A stretch of 64,000 nt of DNA from Mycolicibacterium tusciae. GTDB taxonomy: Bacteria > Actinomycetota > Actinomycetes > Mycobacteriales > Mycobacteriaceae. This document shows positions 24,902-33,207 of the stretch, piece after piece. Position 1 is the stretch's first letter; every line of letters begins with the position of its first letter. Position numbers and translations under genes: made by a program. The notes under the pieces are model-generated. The model ran no database searches and had not been told where the DNA came from. It saw only the letters and a program-made list of their open reading frames with translations. The stretch is from contig NZ_MVIM01000018.1 in NCBI RefSeq assembly GCF_002086795.1, forward strand, positions 47,588-111,587, given 5' to 3'.

Positions 24902-25345
24902 CTAACCGTTGCTGTACACCCGGGCGGGTGCGATAAGCACGACCGTGCGGCGCTGCTCGGCCATCACCCGGTCGTATTCGTCCCAATCGTCGTGTGTGCC
25001 ACCGGCGGCGGTGAACACCTCACGCAACAGCAGACGAAGCTCCTCGGCATCGACCAGCCAAGCCTGAGGATCGTCGGGACCCGCCAACTCCGCTGTGCCT
25101 TCGACGGTGGCCCACTGCCATCCGTTGCGGAACGTGACCGCGAGTTGTGGACGTGCGCGCAGGTTCGCCATTTTCACCTTGCCGTAGGTGACGAACCCCA
25201 GGGCCTGCTGTCCCGTCGCGGGATGGGTCAGCACACCGACGTTGACCAGTGACGCCTGGACCGTGGCGTCGGCGCGCACGGTCGAGACCACAGCGAGGCC
25301 ACTGTCGTCGGCCGCAAGGGCGAAGGCTTCCTCCAGTGTGGGCAT
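24902..25345 (-). CDS. PPOX-type flavin/F420-dependent oxidoreductase-like protein
   Basis: 147 aa from ATG 25345 (MPTLEEAFALAADDSGLAVV). A split beta-barrel fold: SLVNVGVLTHPATGQQALGFVTYG, KMANLRARPQLAVTFRNGWQWATVEGTAEL and a late WDEYDRVMAEQRR. The GKVKMANLRARP motif is typical of the mycobacterial F420 or FMN-binding PPOX proteins. The cofactor cannot be settled from sequence. It lies 7 bp after the EthD-like gene in the nitrile hydratase run. Confidence 0.8.
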   Translation of the reverse strand: MPTLEEAFALAADDSGLAVVSTVRADATVQASLVNVGVLTHPATGQQALGFVTYGKVKMANLRARPQLAVTFRNGWQWATVEGTAELAGPDDPQAWLVDAEELRLLLREVFTAAGGTHDDWDEYDRVMAEQRRTVVLIAPARVYSNG

Positions 25346-25352
25346 CTGAGCA

Positions 25353-26069
25353 TCACCCGATCCGGTTGTCGGTGACGAACGGCGTCCGATAAACGTAGCG
25401 GCTCGTCGGCACGGTGTCGACGTTGCGGTTCGCACCGAATGCCGAGGTGCTGGCCACCATTCGGTCCATCCGGCGGCTCAGTTCGGCGTCGTCGGGAGCG
25501 CCGAAGAATGCGTGCAGATCGGTGATCGCCGCTTCGGGAAAGAGCTCTTCGACGATCGCGTCGATCGGCGGGGCGTCCGGAGTCAAGGCGCGCACGACCG
25601 CGTTCTGGGTGTAGCCGAACGTGGACTGCGTTTCGATGGCCACCGGTGTGTGGTCGATGTGCCAGCGCCGCAGCCAGGTGGCCTCGTCCAAGTCCTGGGG
25701 CCTGCGCAGGAGCGCGATGTTCGCGAAGCCGTCGGTGCGCGCACCGGCTGCGGTGGCGGGCGGCGGTAACGGTACCGATTCGGTGACCAGATAAGCGGCG
25801 ACCTCGTCCGCCTCGGACGCCAGCCGGGACAGCGCCGCGGTCACCGGCTCGGCGTACGACTGATGCACCCACAGAGTGACGAACCCGACGACCGGCGGCT
25901 CCAGGGTCGTCAACGTCATGAGTGAGTTGCGCACGACGCCGTCACGCACATTGACCGTCAGTCCAGGCAATCCGAGCTCGAGCAGGTCCGCAACGACGTC
26001 GGTCCGCATCCTCGTGCACCATGCGTCATCCGCATCCGCGCGCCGGAGCGCGATGATCACCTTCTCCAC
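25353..26069 (-). CDS. EthD-like dimeric alpha/beta-barrel protein
   Basis: 238 aa containing two ferredoxin-like lobes. The first starts MEKVIIALRRADADDAW and the second carries RRPQDLDEATWLRRWHIDHT, the EthD-type signature of a monooxygenase-like barrel, with ELFPEAAITDLHAFFGAPDD after it. EthD proteins are auxiliary to degradation pathways without a defined reaction. The position between the nitrile hydratase accessory gene (27 bp upstream) and the PPOX gene suggests the same pathway. Confidence 0.72.
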   Translation of the reverse strand: MEKVIIALRRADADDAWCTRMRTDVVADLLELGLPGLTVNVRDGVVRNSLMTLTTLEPPVVGFVTLWVHQSYAEPVTAALSRLASEADEVAAYLVTESVPLPPPATAAGARTDGFANIALLRRPQDLDEATWLRRWHIDHTPVAIETQSTFGYTQNAVVRALTPDAPPIDAIVEELFPEAAITDLHAFFGAPDDAELSRRMDRMVASTSAFGANRNVDTVPTSRYVYRTPFVTDNRIG

Positions 26070-26095
26070 CGGTCGAACCTACCGCGCGGACGTGG

Positions 26096-26467
26096 TCAGG
26101 CTTCCAGCCTCGCCCGGATGCTCGCCAGCCGCTGTTTGAGTTCGGCCTCGTCGATGACGCCTCGGCTCACCAGAGAATGCGCCAGCGACATCAGCTGGTT
26201 CTCGGGATACGGCAGGTTGGAGTACAGCGTCGCCGATAGCGCGTCCTCCTCGTCACGGCGCTGCTTGAAATCGGGGATGTTCTCGTCACACGAGGCCCGG
26301 TCCAAAGCGTCGCACATGCCGTCCAGACTCGACTTCCACGGCGGCACAGGATTTTCGACGCCCCACTTGGCGGCCATCCGGGCCCAGACCTGATCGCGCT
26401 CGACGATCTCCTCCAGCGGTGCGATGCGGGAGGACTCGATCGACGCGGGACCGTCGGCGGCGTTCAT
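26096..26467 (-). CDS. Nitrile hydratase accessory/activator protein
   Basis: 123 aa from ATG 26467, overlapping the alpha-subunit stop by 4 bp. It resembles the N-terminal helical part of a nitrile hydratase beta subunit: RDQVWARMAAKWGVENPVPPWKSSL and LPYPENQLMSLAHSLVSRGVIDEAEL are the arrangement in P14K-type activators. Such proteins deliver the metal and help oxidise the active-site cysteines of the alpha subunit, and exchange into the enzyme. Its coupling to the alpha gene fits. Confidence 0.82.
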   Translation of the reverse strand: MNAADGPASIESSRIAPLEEIVERDQVWARMAAKWGVENPVPPWKSSLDGMCDALDRASCDENIPDFKQRRDEEDALSATLYSNLPYPENQLMSLAHSLVSRGVIDEAELKQRLASIRARLEA

Positions 26468-27183
26468 CCGGCGTTGCCCGGATGAATCGCGGGACGGGTG
26501 TCGACGATCATGTTGGTCGTGACCCCCGCCTTCGGCAGGGCTACGCCGATCAGGCAGTCGCGAGTGATGATCTCGACGAGCTGATCCTCGGTCCAGCCCT
26601 CGGTGCCCTCGGGCTGCAGGGGCATCACCATGAATCGGTGCTTCTGGTTGGAATCCTGGACATGGACCGTGATTTCGTCCGGCAGGTACAGCCCGAACTC
26701 CGCCAGCACCTGCCTGGGCCAGCGGACCAGACGCCGACGATAGTTGGGGGTGCGGTACCACTCCGGTGAGTTACCGAGTATCGGTCTCGGGTAGCACGAG
26801 CACAGCGCGCAGACGATGACGTTGTGCACCGTCGGGGTGTCCGCCAGGATCTGGAATGCGGTGAAGTCACTCGGCGTACCCCAGCCGGTGGGATGCAGCC
26901 AATCGACGCCGACCTCCTTGCTCGCCGTCATCGGTTCGGCAAGAGCGAGTTCCTTGAACGCCGGATCGACCCACGCCTTGGCCACCAGGCGAGCGGCGGG
27001 GGTCGGGCCGATCTGCTCGGCGAACTCGGTCATCAATCGGTGCTCTTCGGCCGTGAAGATGCCCTTCTCGATGCACAGTTCGCGAAGTGCGATCTCCAGA
27101 ACCTCGAAGTCCGTGATCTCGTCGACCATCGGCGCGACGGTCCGGTCGTGATCGTGGTCGTGGTCATGACCGTGGTCAGACAA
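26464..27183 (-). CDS. nthA: Nitrile hydratase alpha subunit
   Basis: 239 aa. The metal-binding motif is VCALCSCYPRP with Cys125, Cys128, Ser129 and Cys130. The claw motif is usually C-T-L-C-S-C-Y (cobalt) or C-S-L-C-S-C-T (iron); this one has Ala at position 126 with Tyr after the last Cys, which leans to cobalt. The N-terminus has alternating His and Asp (residues 4-13), unusual and possibly metal-binding. The fold markers PAARLVAKAWVDPAFKELAL and WYRTPNYRRRLVRWPR are present. It hydrates nitriles to amides with the beta subunit; thiocyanate hydrolase is a related alternative. Confidence 0.88.
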   Translation of the reverse strand: MSDHGHDHDHDHDRTVAPMVDEITDFEVLEIALRELCIEKGIFTAEEHRLMTEFAEQIGPTPAARLVAKAWVDPAFKELALAEPMTASKEVGVDWLHPTGWGTPSDFTAFQILADTPTVHNVIVCALCSCYPRPILGNSPEWYRTPNYRRRLVRWPRQVLAEFGLYLPDEITVHVQDSNQKHRFMVMPLQPEGTEGWTEDQLVEIITRDCLIGVALPKAGVTTNMIVDTRPAIHPGNAG

Positions 27184-27206
27184 GTCGAAATCCCTTCTCT
27201 CAGAGT

Positions 27207-28043
27207 CTATTTAGCGGCGTCGAGCCAGTGTTCAGGTATTTCGGTGGATATGACGTCGTGGTCGGTTCCGGTATAGCCGTACCAGAGGTCGGCCATGTTG
27301 AACCTGACGACGTAAAACCACTCCGGCTTTGCGGGACGATCCCAGGTTTCGTCCTCGGCCGCCGGGCTCTCGTAGGCGACGGCCTCGATTTCGCCGGTCG
27401 CACCGCGCACGTATTCAGGGGTGCGGGTATAGAAGATCACCGGGAGTTCGCGCACCACGACCGGGTCACCGACCTTGAACCTGGGCGTCCCGGCCTGACC
27501 GGAATAGCACTGCGGATCGCCCTTCCCGTCCGCCTCTTCGGCGTGCTGGTTGCGCTTGACTTGCGATCCGTCGCCCTCGGACTTCGGTTTGGCCTCCAGC
27601 GTCTTGCCCTCGAGCCCACCCGCGTAGCGCTGTTGGACCTCGGCCATCCGCTCGCTCAACTCGGTCAGCCCGATGTGGTGCTTCTCCACCAGAACGCGAG
27701 CGACAGCGAGCAACCAGCGGCCGTAGTACGGCAGGCCGAGATATTCCGCGCGCCCGACGTCGACATTGCCGATGCGCCGTCGCTCCTCCGACAGCCAGAC
27801 GCCGCGCCAGCCCAGCACCTCGCAGATGACGTAGGTCATGTGTTCCCAGAGCTCGTACTGCTTGTTCTCGTATTTCATCGGCGCGTCCGGCTCGCCGCCG
27901 ACGTCGTGGACGGGCTTGAGGTACGCGGTGATACGGCCGTGGTCAAGCATGTCCGGGGTCGGCGCATCGGGAAGTTCCGGGTATGCCGATTTGAGTCGGG
28001 ACGTCAGTTCGAGTTGAGCCGCCCGCTCTGCTGCAGTGCTCAT
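27207..28043 (-). CDS. nthB: Nitrile hydratase beta subunit
   Basis: 278 aa from ATG 28043 (MSTAAERAAQLELTSR); upstream in-frame codons are not convincing. The helical N-terminal domain (about 50-140: WEHMTYVICEVLGWRGVWLSE, YGRWLLAVARVLVEK) is followed by a charged linker (about 150-195) and the SH3-like C-terminal barrel (PRFKVGDPVVVRELPVIF, TRTPEYVRGATGEIE, WFYVVRFNMADLWY). The two domains are in one chain, as in nitrile hydratase and unlike the split alpha/beta subunits of thiocyanate hydrolase. First gene of the six-gene run. Confidence 0.88.
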   Translation of the reverse strand: MSTAAERAAQLELTSRLKSAYPELPDAPTPDMLDHGRITAYLKPVHDVGGEPDAPMKYENKQYELWEHMTYVICEVLGWRGVWLSEERRRIGNVDVGRAEYLGLPYYGRWLLAVARVLVEKHHIGLTELSERMAEVQQRYAGGLEGKTLEAKPKSEGDGSQVKRNQHAEEADGKGDPQCYSGQAGTPRFKVGDPVVVRELPVIFYTRTPEYVRGATGEIEAVAYESPAAEDETWDRPAKPEWFYVVRFNMADLWYGYTGTDHDVISTEIPEHWLDAAK

Positions 28044-28427
28044 CAAGGGTCCCTTCGTCGGCCGGACGTGCCGGCGCTCATTGCTGGTCGGCGAATCTGA
28101 ACGGGGGGCGGAGTGCGGTGCGCCGGGCAACGTCCAGCAACGCCGTCGAACACGACAGCATTGTTGGGCATCGGCACCTCCCGGCTGCTCCAAAAAACCC
28201 AGGGCCGACTCTATCGGGCAAATTGAACTTATACATACAAATGGAACACGAACTCAGCTGTTGACGAATACGTAAATCCCTGGGGGGTCTTGCCAAGTGC
28301 CGCAAGCTGTTTGGCGCCGGGCTCACCGAGCCTGATCGCCCATCCCGAAAACGACGCGGGCGGCTTTGTCGCGCGACTCGCACCGAGTTCGGTCGTCGAG
28401 CGGCTTCGGTGACGTCAGAATGGGTGG
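28044..28427. other. Intergenic region between nthB and the divergent FUSC gene
   Basis: 384 bp with no convincing gene. It includes an AT-rich pocket at about 28215-28275. Read on the minus strand this pocket contains TATGTATAAG, a plausible -10 element for the nitrile hydratase operon, but no good -35 pairs with it. A TTGACG at 28261-28266 on the plus strand has no matching -10. Further right is GC-rich and featureless. Confidence 0.4.
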
Positions 28428-30419
28428 ATGACCACTGCCAGCCGGGTCTTCGAGGTGTTGAAGCCGCCCACGCCGGACCTCGGCGCGGTGGTTCGCAGCC
28501 TGCTCGGTGTCCTGGCGACGGCGATCCTCGCGCTGGCCATCGGCGGCGGTGCCGCCGCGGTTTGGACGGCCGCCGCCGGGGTGGTCTGTGCCGCGATCGC
28601 GCTGCAGGACAGCCCCGGCGGACGTGTCCAACTCGTCGTTATCGTGGCCTTGCAGATGGCCGGCGCCGTCCTCGTCGGAGCGTTGACCTCGGCGTACACC
28701 ATCGTGTTCATCGTCGTCGTCGCGGTGTGGTGCCTGGCGGCCGGCATGCAGTGGGCGCTCGGGGGTAATGCGGGGCTCGTCGCCGCCGCCGGCAGTGCGC
28801 TGTTGGTGATGGCACCTCCGGATGCGCCGTCGGTGACGTCGGTCGCGCTGCCCACGATCCTGACGATCGCGGCGGGCTGTGTGCAGGCGGCGCTCGTCGC
28901 CGTCTGGCCTCCCCAGCGTTGGCGCACGCAGAGCGATGCGTTGGCGCTGGCGTACCGGTCGCTGGCCGCCGAGGCGCGACGCATCGGCGCCGATCAAGGC
29001 GAGCCCCCGGAGGAGGCGGCGCAACTGACCGGGCTTCGCGACGCGTTCGCCGACACCCAGGCCACCAGGCGGCCAGAGGCTTACCACGGCGGCCATCGCC
29101 TACCCGAGCGGTTGATGGCAACACTGCTGGCGCTGCGCGGAGCCGGCAACGATGAGCGCGAACGTGTCTCGCACATGCTGAACGACGCCGCGGTGGCGCT
29201 CGACGCGATCGCCGAGAACAAGCACAACGCACGACGCGAAGCCGAGCACGCCCTGGTCCGCGTCGACACCGTGGTGTCGGCCATGAAGGGGCCCGAAGCG
29301 GTAGCCGCGCAGCGGTTCTCGAAGCAACTACAGCAAGCGGCCGAGTTCCGGTTTCCCGACCTGCTCCAACCTGTGGTGATCAGCCCATTGCGGACCGCGC
29401 TCACCGAAGTCCGCAAGCACCTGACGTGGGCGTCGCCGATCCTGCGACATGCCGTGCGGTTATCGGTGGCCCTCGCGCTGGCCACCGCCGCCGACCGGTT
29501 CGCACCGATCGAGCACGGCCACTGGATCGCGCTCACCGTCCTGTTCGTCCTGCGGCCCGAGACGGCGCACACCTACACCCGTTGCGTCGGCCGGGTCGCG
29601 GGTATCGCCGGTGGCATCATTCTCGCGTCGGTGATCACCACGATCTGGCAGCCGACAGGTGCGGCCGCCGCGGTGCTGTCCGTGGGGTTTCTCGCCGTCA
29701 CCTTCTGGGTGGTGCGATTCGGATACATCGCGGCGAGCGCGGGGGTGGCGACCGCGGTGGTGTTCCTGCTGGACATCGACGCCGCCGCGGCCGGCGCAAC
29801 GGTGGAAGACCGGCTGTTCTCCGTCGTGATCGGCGGCGGGCTGGCGGTCATGGCGCACGTGGTGCTACCCGATGATGCGCTGACGCGGCTGCAGCAACGC
29901 GCCGGCGAATTGCTCAAGACCGAAATCGATTATGCGGCAACGGTGGTCAAGGCATTCGTCCATGAACTCGATCACCCTGCCGACGCCATGTCGGCCGCCT
30001 GGCAGCGCGCGTTCCGGGCGCGGGCCGCGTTCGAAGCCGCGTCCGGCGCGGCGCGGATGGATTCGCGGGATCTACGTCGGTGGCTGCGCTCCTATCGCAC
30101 CGCGCTCAACGCGGTCACCAGCGCGTGCACGTCGCTCGAGCGCAGCCTGCCGATGCAGTCGCCCGACAAGCTGACTCCCGATTTCATCGCCGCGGTCGAC
30201 GATTACGTCGAAGCGCTGCGGGGCGCACCGCCGAATCCCGCACTGCCGTGGACCGTCGACGTCGCCGCGCTGACGGCCGCGGATACGCAGGTGCGCGAGC
30301 AGGCGGTGCTGCTGCCAGGTGACAACGGGGCGGCGCGGGTACTGGTCTCCGAGATCGGGGCCATCACGCGCAGCCTCGTCGGCATCGTGCCTAGCCGCGA
30401 GCCCACTTCGGCTGTATGA
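28428..30419 (+). CDS. FUSC-family (aromatic acid/efflux pump-like) membrane protein
   Basis: 663 aa. Two hydrophobic blocks (about residues 20-160 and 335-480) flank large cytosolic segments, the layout of FUSC/YccS/AaeB proteins. The second block includes SVALALATAADRFAPIEHGHWIALTVLFVLRPETAHTYTR, in which the HWIALTVLFVLRP stretch is characteristic. Possible role: export of aromatic or other organic acids. It is divergent from the nitrile hydratase operon. Its 3' end overlaps the convergent thioesterase gene by 29 bp. Confidence 0.82.
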   Translation: MTTASRVFEVLKPPTPDLGAVVRSLLGVLATAILALAIGGGAAAVWTAAAGVVCAAIALQDSPGGRVQLVVIVALQMAGAVLVGALTSAYTIVFIVVVAVWCLAAGMQWALGGNAGLVAAAGSALLVMAPPDAPSVTSVALPTILTIAAGCVQAALVAVWPPQRWRTQSDALALAYRSLAAEARRIGADQGEPPEEAAQLTGLRDAFADTQATRRPEAYHGGHRLPERLMATLLALRGAGNDERERVSHMLNDAAVALDAIAENKHNARREAEHALVRVDTVVSAMKGPEAVAAQRFSKQLQQAAEFRFPDLLQPVVISPLRTALTEVRKHLTWASPILRHAVRLSVALALATAADRFAPIEHGHWIALTVLFVLRPETAHTYTRCVGRVAGIAGGIILASVITTIWQPTGAAAAVLSVGFLAVTFWVVRFGYIAASAGVATAVVFLLDIDAAAAGATVEDRLFSVVIGGGLAVMAHVVLPDDALTRLQQRAGELLKTEIDYAATVVKAFVHELDHPADAMSAAWQRAFRARAAFEAASGAARMDSRDLRRWLRSYRTALNAVTSACTSLERSLPMQSPDKLTPDFIAAVDDYVEALRGAPPNPALPWTVDVAALTAADTQVREQAVLLPGDNGAARVLVSEIGAITRSLVGIVPSREPTSAV

Positions 30420-31017
30420 AGATGCCTTCCGCCTCGACGGTGATGCCGTCCTCGTCGGCGAGGTGGCCCGCGGCATAGGCCTTGAACCCGTCGGTCCGGG
30501 TGATCCTCGCCTCGGCGTGTAGCTCGCCGAGCCGGGTGGGCCGCAGATAGCGCAGCGTGATGGTGCCGGTGAAGCGTGGCGTTTCCTCGTTGGCCGCCAC
30601 CTCACCGAGCACATGGTCGAGGACAAGCGCGGACACTCCACCGTGCACATGTCCGGGCGGCCCTTCGTACGCCGCCCCCAGGTGAAAGTCGGTGAACACC
30701 CCGCCATCGTCGTCGCGCTGGATGTTCAACGGCGGCGCGATCGGATTGCGGATCCCGATCACTGGATTTCCCCATGCCATGCGATCGCCGCCCGTGGTGG
30801 AGCGCACGCCGAAGGGACCGTCGCATTGTTGGGACCGCAGCCGCGCCGTCGCCGCGCCGATCTCGGCCGTCACCTCGCCCACGGTGTCGGCGTCGACCTC
30901 GGTACGGATCGTCGCGTCGATGAGCTCGCGGACCGCGGCGGCAAGGGGCTCGTATACGGCGCGCATGCGTTCGACCTCCGCCGAGGACACGTCGCCGATG
31001 TCGGTGTACTGCACCAC
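30391..31017 (-). CDS. PaaI/hotdog-fold acyl-CoA thioesterase
   Basis: 208 aa from GTG 31017 (a second GTG follows at 31014). The ATG at 31080 is rejected because it would read through the KstR-type operator and overlap the TetR stop. The hotdog domain occupies the C-terminal two thirds: PPGHVHGGVSALVLDHVLGE is the helix-start signature, then TGTITLRYLRPTRLGELHAE. A helical N-terminal extension of about 75 residues precedes it. It likely hydrolyses an acyl-CoA; the operator points to sterol or lipid catabolism. Confidence 0.82.
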   Translation of the reverse strand: MVQYTDIGDVSSAEVERMRAVYEPLAAAVRELIDATIRTEVDADTVGEVTAEIGAATARLRSQQCDGPFGVRSTTGGDRMAWGNPVIGIRNPIAPPLNIQRDDDGGVFTDFHLGAAYEGPPGHVHGGVSALVLDHVLGEVAANEETPRFTGTITLRYLRPTRLGELHAEARITRTDGFKAYAAGHLADEDGITVEAEGIFIQPKWARG

Positions 31018-31023
31018 CCGTGC

Positions 31024-31041
31024 ACTAGAACACGTTCTAGT
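31024..31041. promoter_or_regulatory. KstR-type operator upstream of the PaaI thioesterase
   Basis: ACTAGAAC-AC-GTTCTAGT is a perfect 18-bp palindrome with 8-bp arms. Its core TAGAACACGTTCTA (31026-31039) satisfies the KstR motif TNNAACNNGTTNNA. It ends seven bases from the GTG start of the thioesterase gene, so the transcript is probably leaderless and repression would be direct. The TetR gene upstream (31077) ends outside it. Confidence 0.7.
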
Positions 31042-31076
31042 GAAGGTTGTCGAGTCGCCCCGCGAGGGGTGGCGTT

Positions 31077-31631
31077 TCACCCGACGAGATCAGCGAGCGC
31101 CGCGCGGGCGGCGGCGACACGGCGGCCCCGTTCGAGTTCGATCAACGCGCACTCCGCCGTCGCGGCAACCCACAGTCGCGCCGCCTCCCGGGGATGGGCG
31201 CTGCCGAGTGCACCGAAATCGGCAGCCACGACGTCGACATTCATCCGGTTTCGTCGCGTCACCTCGTCGGCGATCGGGAGATGGCCGCGGGCCTCCAGCA
31301 GCAGCGCCTTCACGCCGCGATCGCGAAGACAGGCATCCAGGTAGGTGTCCGCGGCGGCAGCCAAACGGTCCCGACCCGGTTCCAGATCGGCGATGACGGC
31401 CGTCACCTCCTCGAAGAGCACGTCGTGAAAGCGGCGGTGCAGTGCGACCAGATAGGACACCCGATCCGGAAAGTGGTGGAAGAACGTGCCTTTCGACACG
31501 CCTGCCGCAGCGACGACGGCGTTGACGCTCAGACCCTCGAGCCCGAGGTTCTCGGCGAGCACCAACCCCGTCTCAATCAGGTTCGCGCGTGTCTGCTGGG
31601 CCGCAGCCACCCGCTTGTTGGCCACTTCCAC
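31077..31631 (-). CDS. TetR-family transcriptional regulator
   Basis: 184 aa. HTH region GLEGLSVNAVVAAAGVSKGTFFHHF is classical TetR. The ligand domain is short and helical. It is divergent from the alpha/beta hydrolase at 31709, and an inverted repeat lies between them, so it is likely that gene's repressor. It does not resemble KstR as I remember it; the KstR-type site beyond its 3' end belongs to the next gene. Confidence 0.86.
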   Translation of the reverse strand: MEVANKRVAAAQQTRANLIETGLVLAENLGLEGLSVNAVVAAAGVSKGTFFHHFPDRVSYLVALHRRFHDVLFEEVTAVIADLEPGRDRLAAAADTYLDACLRDRGVKALLLEARGHLPIADEVTRRNRMNVDVVAADFGALGSAHPREAARLWVAATAECALIELERGRRVAAARAALADLVG

Positions 31632-31671
31632 GCTGCCTCCCTTGCCAGGACGTCCACTCCGGCCTAGTGTA

Positions 31672-31693
31672 ATTGACCGACCACCCGGTCAAT
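31672..31693. promoter_or_regulatory. TetR operator between the regulator and the alpha/beta hydrolase
   Basis: ATTGACCG (31672-31679) and CGGTCAAT (31686-31693) are perfect 8-bp arms around ACCACC. It lies 41 bp from the TetR ATG and 15 bp from the hydrolase ATG, overlapping the space where both promoters must be. Confidence 0.62.
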
Positions 31694-31708
31694 GAAAGGC
31701 CCCCACCG

Positions 31709-32527
31709 ATGCCCACTCTGCACACGTCACTGGGAACCGTCTCCTACACCGATGAGGGTTCGGGTCCACCGATCCTGCTGTTGCACGCGGCGCTTCACGA
31801 CCGCACCGACTTCGACACCGTGCGCGCGGACCTCGGCCGGGGCCGTCGTGTCCTCACCCTCGATTGGCCGGGTCACGGCGAGTCTCCCCTGCCGCCTGCG
31901 CCCCTGCGCGCAGTTCAACTCGGCGATCTGCTGGTTGAATTCGCCGACCGTCTCGAGCTGGACAATCTCGTTGTCGTCGGCAACTCCGTCGGCGGATACG
32001 CCGCATGCCGGCTCGCGCTCGAGCGCGCAGAACGGGTTTCGGGTGTGGTCCTCGTCAATACCGGGGGTTTCACGCCGCACAACGTCGCCACCCGCACGCT
32101 GTGCGCCGCGATGAGGCGCACAACCGTCATCAAGGCCGTGTTCGGTGTCTTCGTCCGCGCCTACATGCAGCCGAAGACCCCGGCGGACAAGGCGGTCACC
32201 CGCCGCGTCGTCGACCGGGCGAAAACCGCCGATGGCGCGAAAACCGCCGCGGCACTGTGGAGGAGCTTCGTCGAGCCCGGCCACGACCTGCGGGTGCGTG
32301 CCGCCCAGATCGCCGCACCGGTACTGATCACGTGGGGCGCCAAGGATCCGAGCGCCCCGGTGCGTTGGGGCAGGAAGGTCGCCGAGGCCATTCCCGGGTC
32401 GACGTTCGAAGCGTTTCCGACGGGACACGTCGTGTTCTCGTCCGAGCCCGCGGCCTGGCTCGGTTCGGTGCTGCCGTTCGTCGACGCCGCGCACGGCGTC
32501 CGGTCGGATGTCAGCCGTCGACAGTGA
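31709..32527 (+). CDS. Alpha/beta-hydrolase
   Basis: 272 aa from ATG 31709 (MPTLHTSLGTVSYTDEG), behind GAAAGG; the earlier in-frame TTG lies inside the operator. Features: oxyanion-loop HAALHD, PGHGES, nucleophile elbow VGNSVGGY (Ser about 93), acid WGAKDPSAP and His in FPTGHVVF. The cap domain is helical (about 130-200). An esterase, lipase or C-C hydrolase is possible. It is likely controlled by the divergent TetR. Its 3' end overlaps the convergent DUF5701-like gene by 17 bp. Confidence 0.85.
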   Translation: MPTLHTSLGTVSYTDEGSGPPILLLHAALHDRTDFDTVRADLGRGRRVLTLDWPGHGESPLPPAPLRAVQLGDLLVEFADRLELDNLVVVGNSVGGYAACRLALERAERVSGVVLVNTGGFTPHNVATRTLCAAMRRTTVIKAVFGVFVRAYMQPKTPADKAVTRRVVDRAKTADGAKTAAALWRSFVEPGHDLRVRAAQIAAPVLITWGAKDPSAPVRWGRKVAEAIPGSTFEAFPTGHVVFSSEPAAWLGSVLPFVDAAHGVRSDVSRRQ

Positions 32528-33158
32528 CCCTGCGGCCCGCCGATCCGAAGCCGAGCCAGGTGTGCCGATTGCCCGCCCAGCACCAGCCGACCTTGGGGGC
32601 GTCGCGGTTCGCCTTGCCGTCGCGGCCCGTGCCGTTACTGATCCACAGTGCGGGGGTCCTGGCGTCCACGGCGCCGGAGGGCTTGGTGAGGCGGGACCCG
32701 ACCGTCATGAAGCAGTGCCCTCGCTCCAGCGCATCCGGCTGCTGCAACAGCCAGTGCACGCCCTCGGTGAGCGTCAGCGGCGTCCGTCCGGCATCGACGA
32801 TCCAGGGCAGCGCCTCGTCGGGACTCCAGTTGGCCATGGCGTCACCGCGATCGAGGTCGAACACCAGATACAGCGGCGCGTCGGGCACGTCGGCCGCCGG
32901 GATCGGGGTGAAGTCGTCGACATCGGTCATGTCGCTGACCACGAAACCCGGCTTGCCCGCCCGGCGGAGCAGGGGTGTCAGCCTGGACGCAGGCGCGAGG
33001 GCGTGATGAACGGCCAGGATCGTTCCAGACCCGACGGCGTGACGGGCCGCCGCCCGCACCCGATCGGCGGGCAGCCCCGCGATCCGGTGAACTCCGAGTT
33101 CGATCAGTCGTTCGGCCTGTTCAGGGATGCTTGGCAGGGTTGCGGCGAGCGTCGGCAC
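32511..33158 (-). CDS. DUF5701-like conserved protein
   Basis: 215 aa from GTG 33158 (VPTLAATLPSIPEQAERL). An ATG at 33209 is in frame but coincides with the divergent GntR start at 33208, so the shorter form is preferred. Recognisable stretches are PIPAADVPDAPLYLVFDL, LTEGVHWLLQQPDALERGHC, and the Trp-rich end APALWISNGTGRDGK / VGWCWAGNRHTWLGFGSAG. I associate it with DUF5701, of unknown function, from memory. It may share a promoter region with gntR. Confidence 0.62.
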   Translation of the reverse strand: MPTLAATLPSIPEQAERLIELGVHRIAGLPADRVRAAARHAVGSGTILAVHHALAPASRLTPLLRRAGKPGFVVSDMTDVDDFTPIPAADVPDAPLYLVFDLDRGDAMANWSPDEALPWIVDAGRTPLTLTEGVHWLLQQPDALERGHCFMTVGSRLTKPSGAVDARTPALWISNGTGRDGKANRDAPKVGWCWAGNRHTWLGFGSAGRRVTVDG

Positions 33159-33207
33159 CTGCCCACAACGAAGCGAACCCGGCGAGAAGTTCCTACGATT
33201 GACCGCC

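Noticed and set aside
28323..29096. 257-codon minus-strand frame beside the nitrile hydratase promoter region
   Set aside because: Antisense to the start of the FUSC gene; no domain. It would also occupy the promoter region of a well-supported divergent gene.
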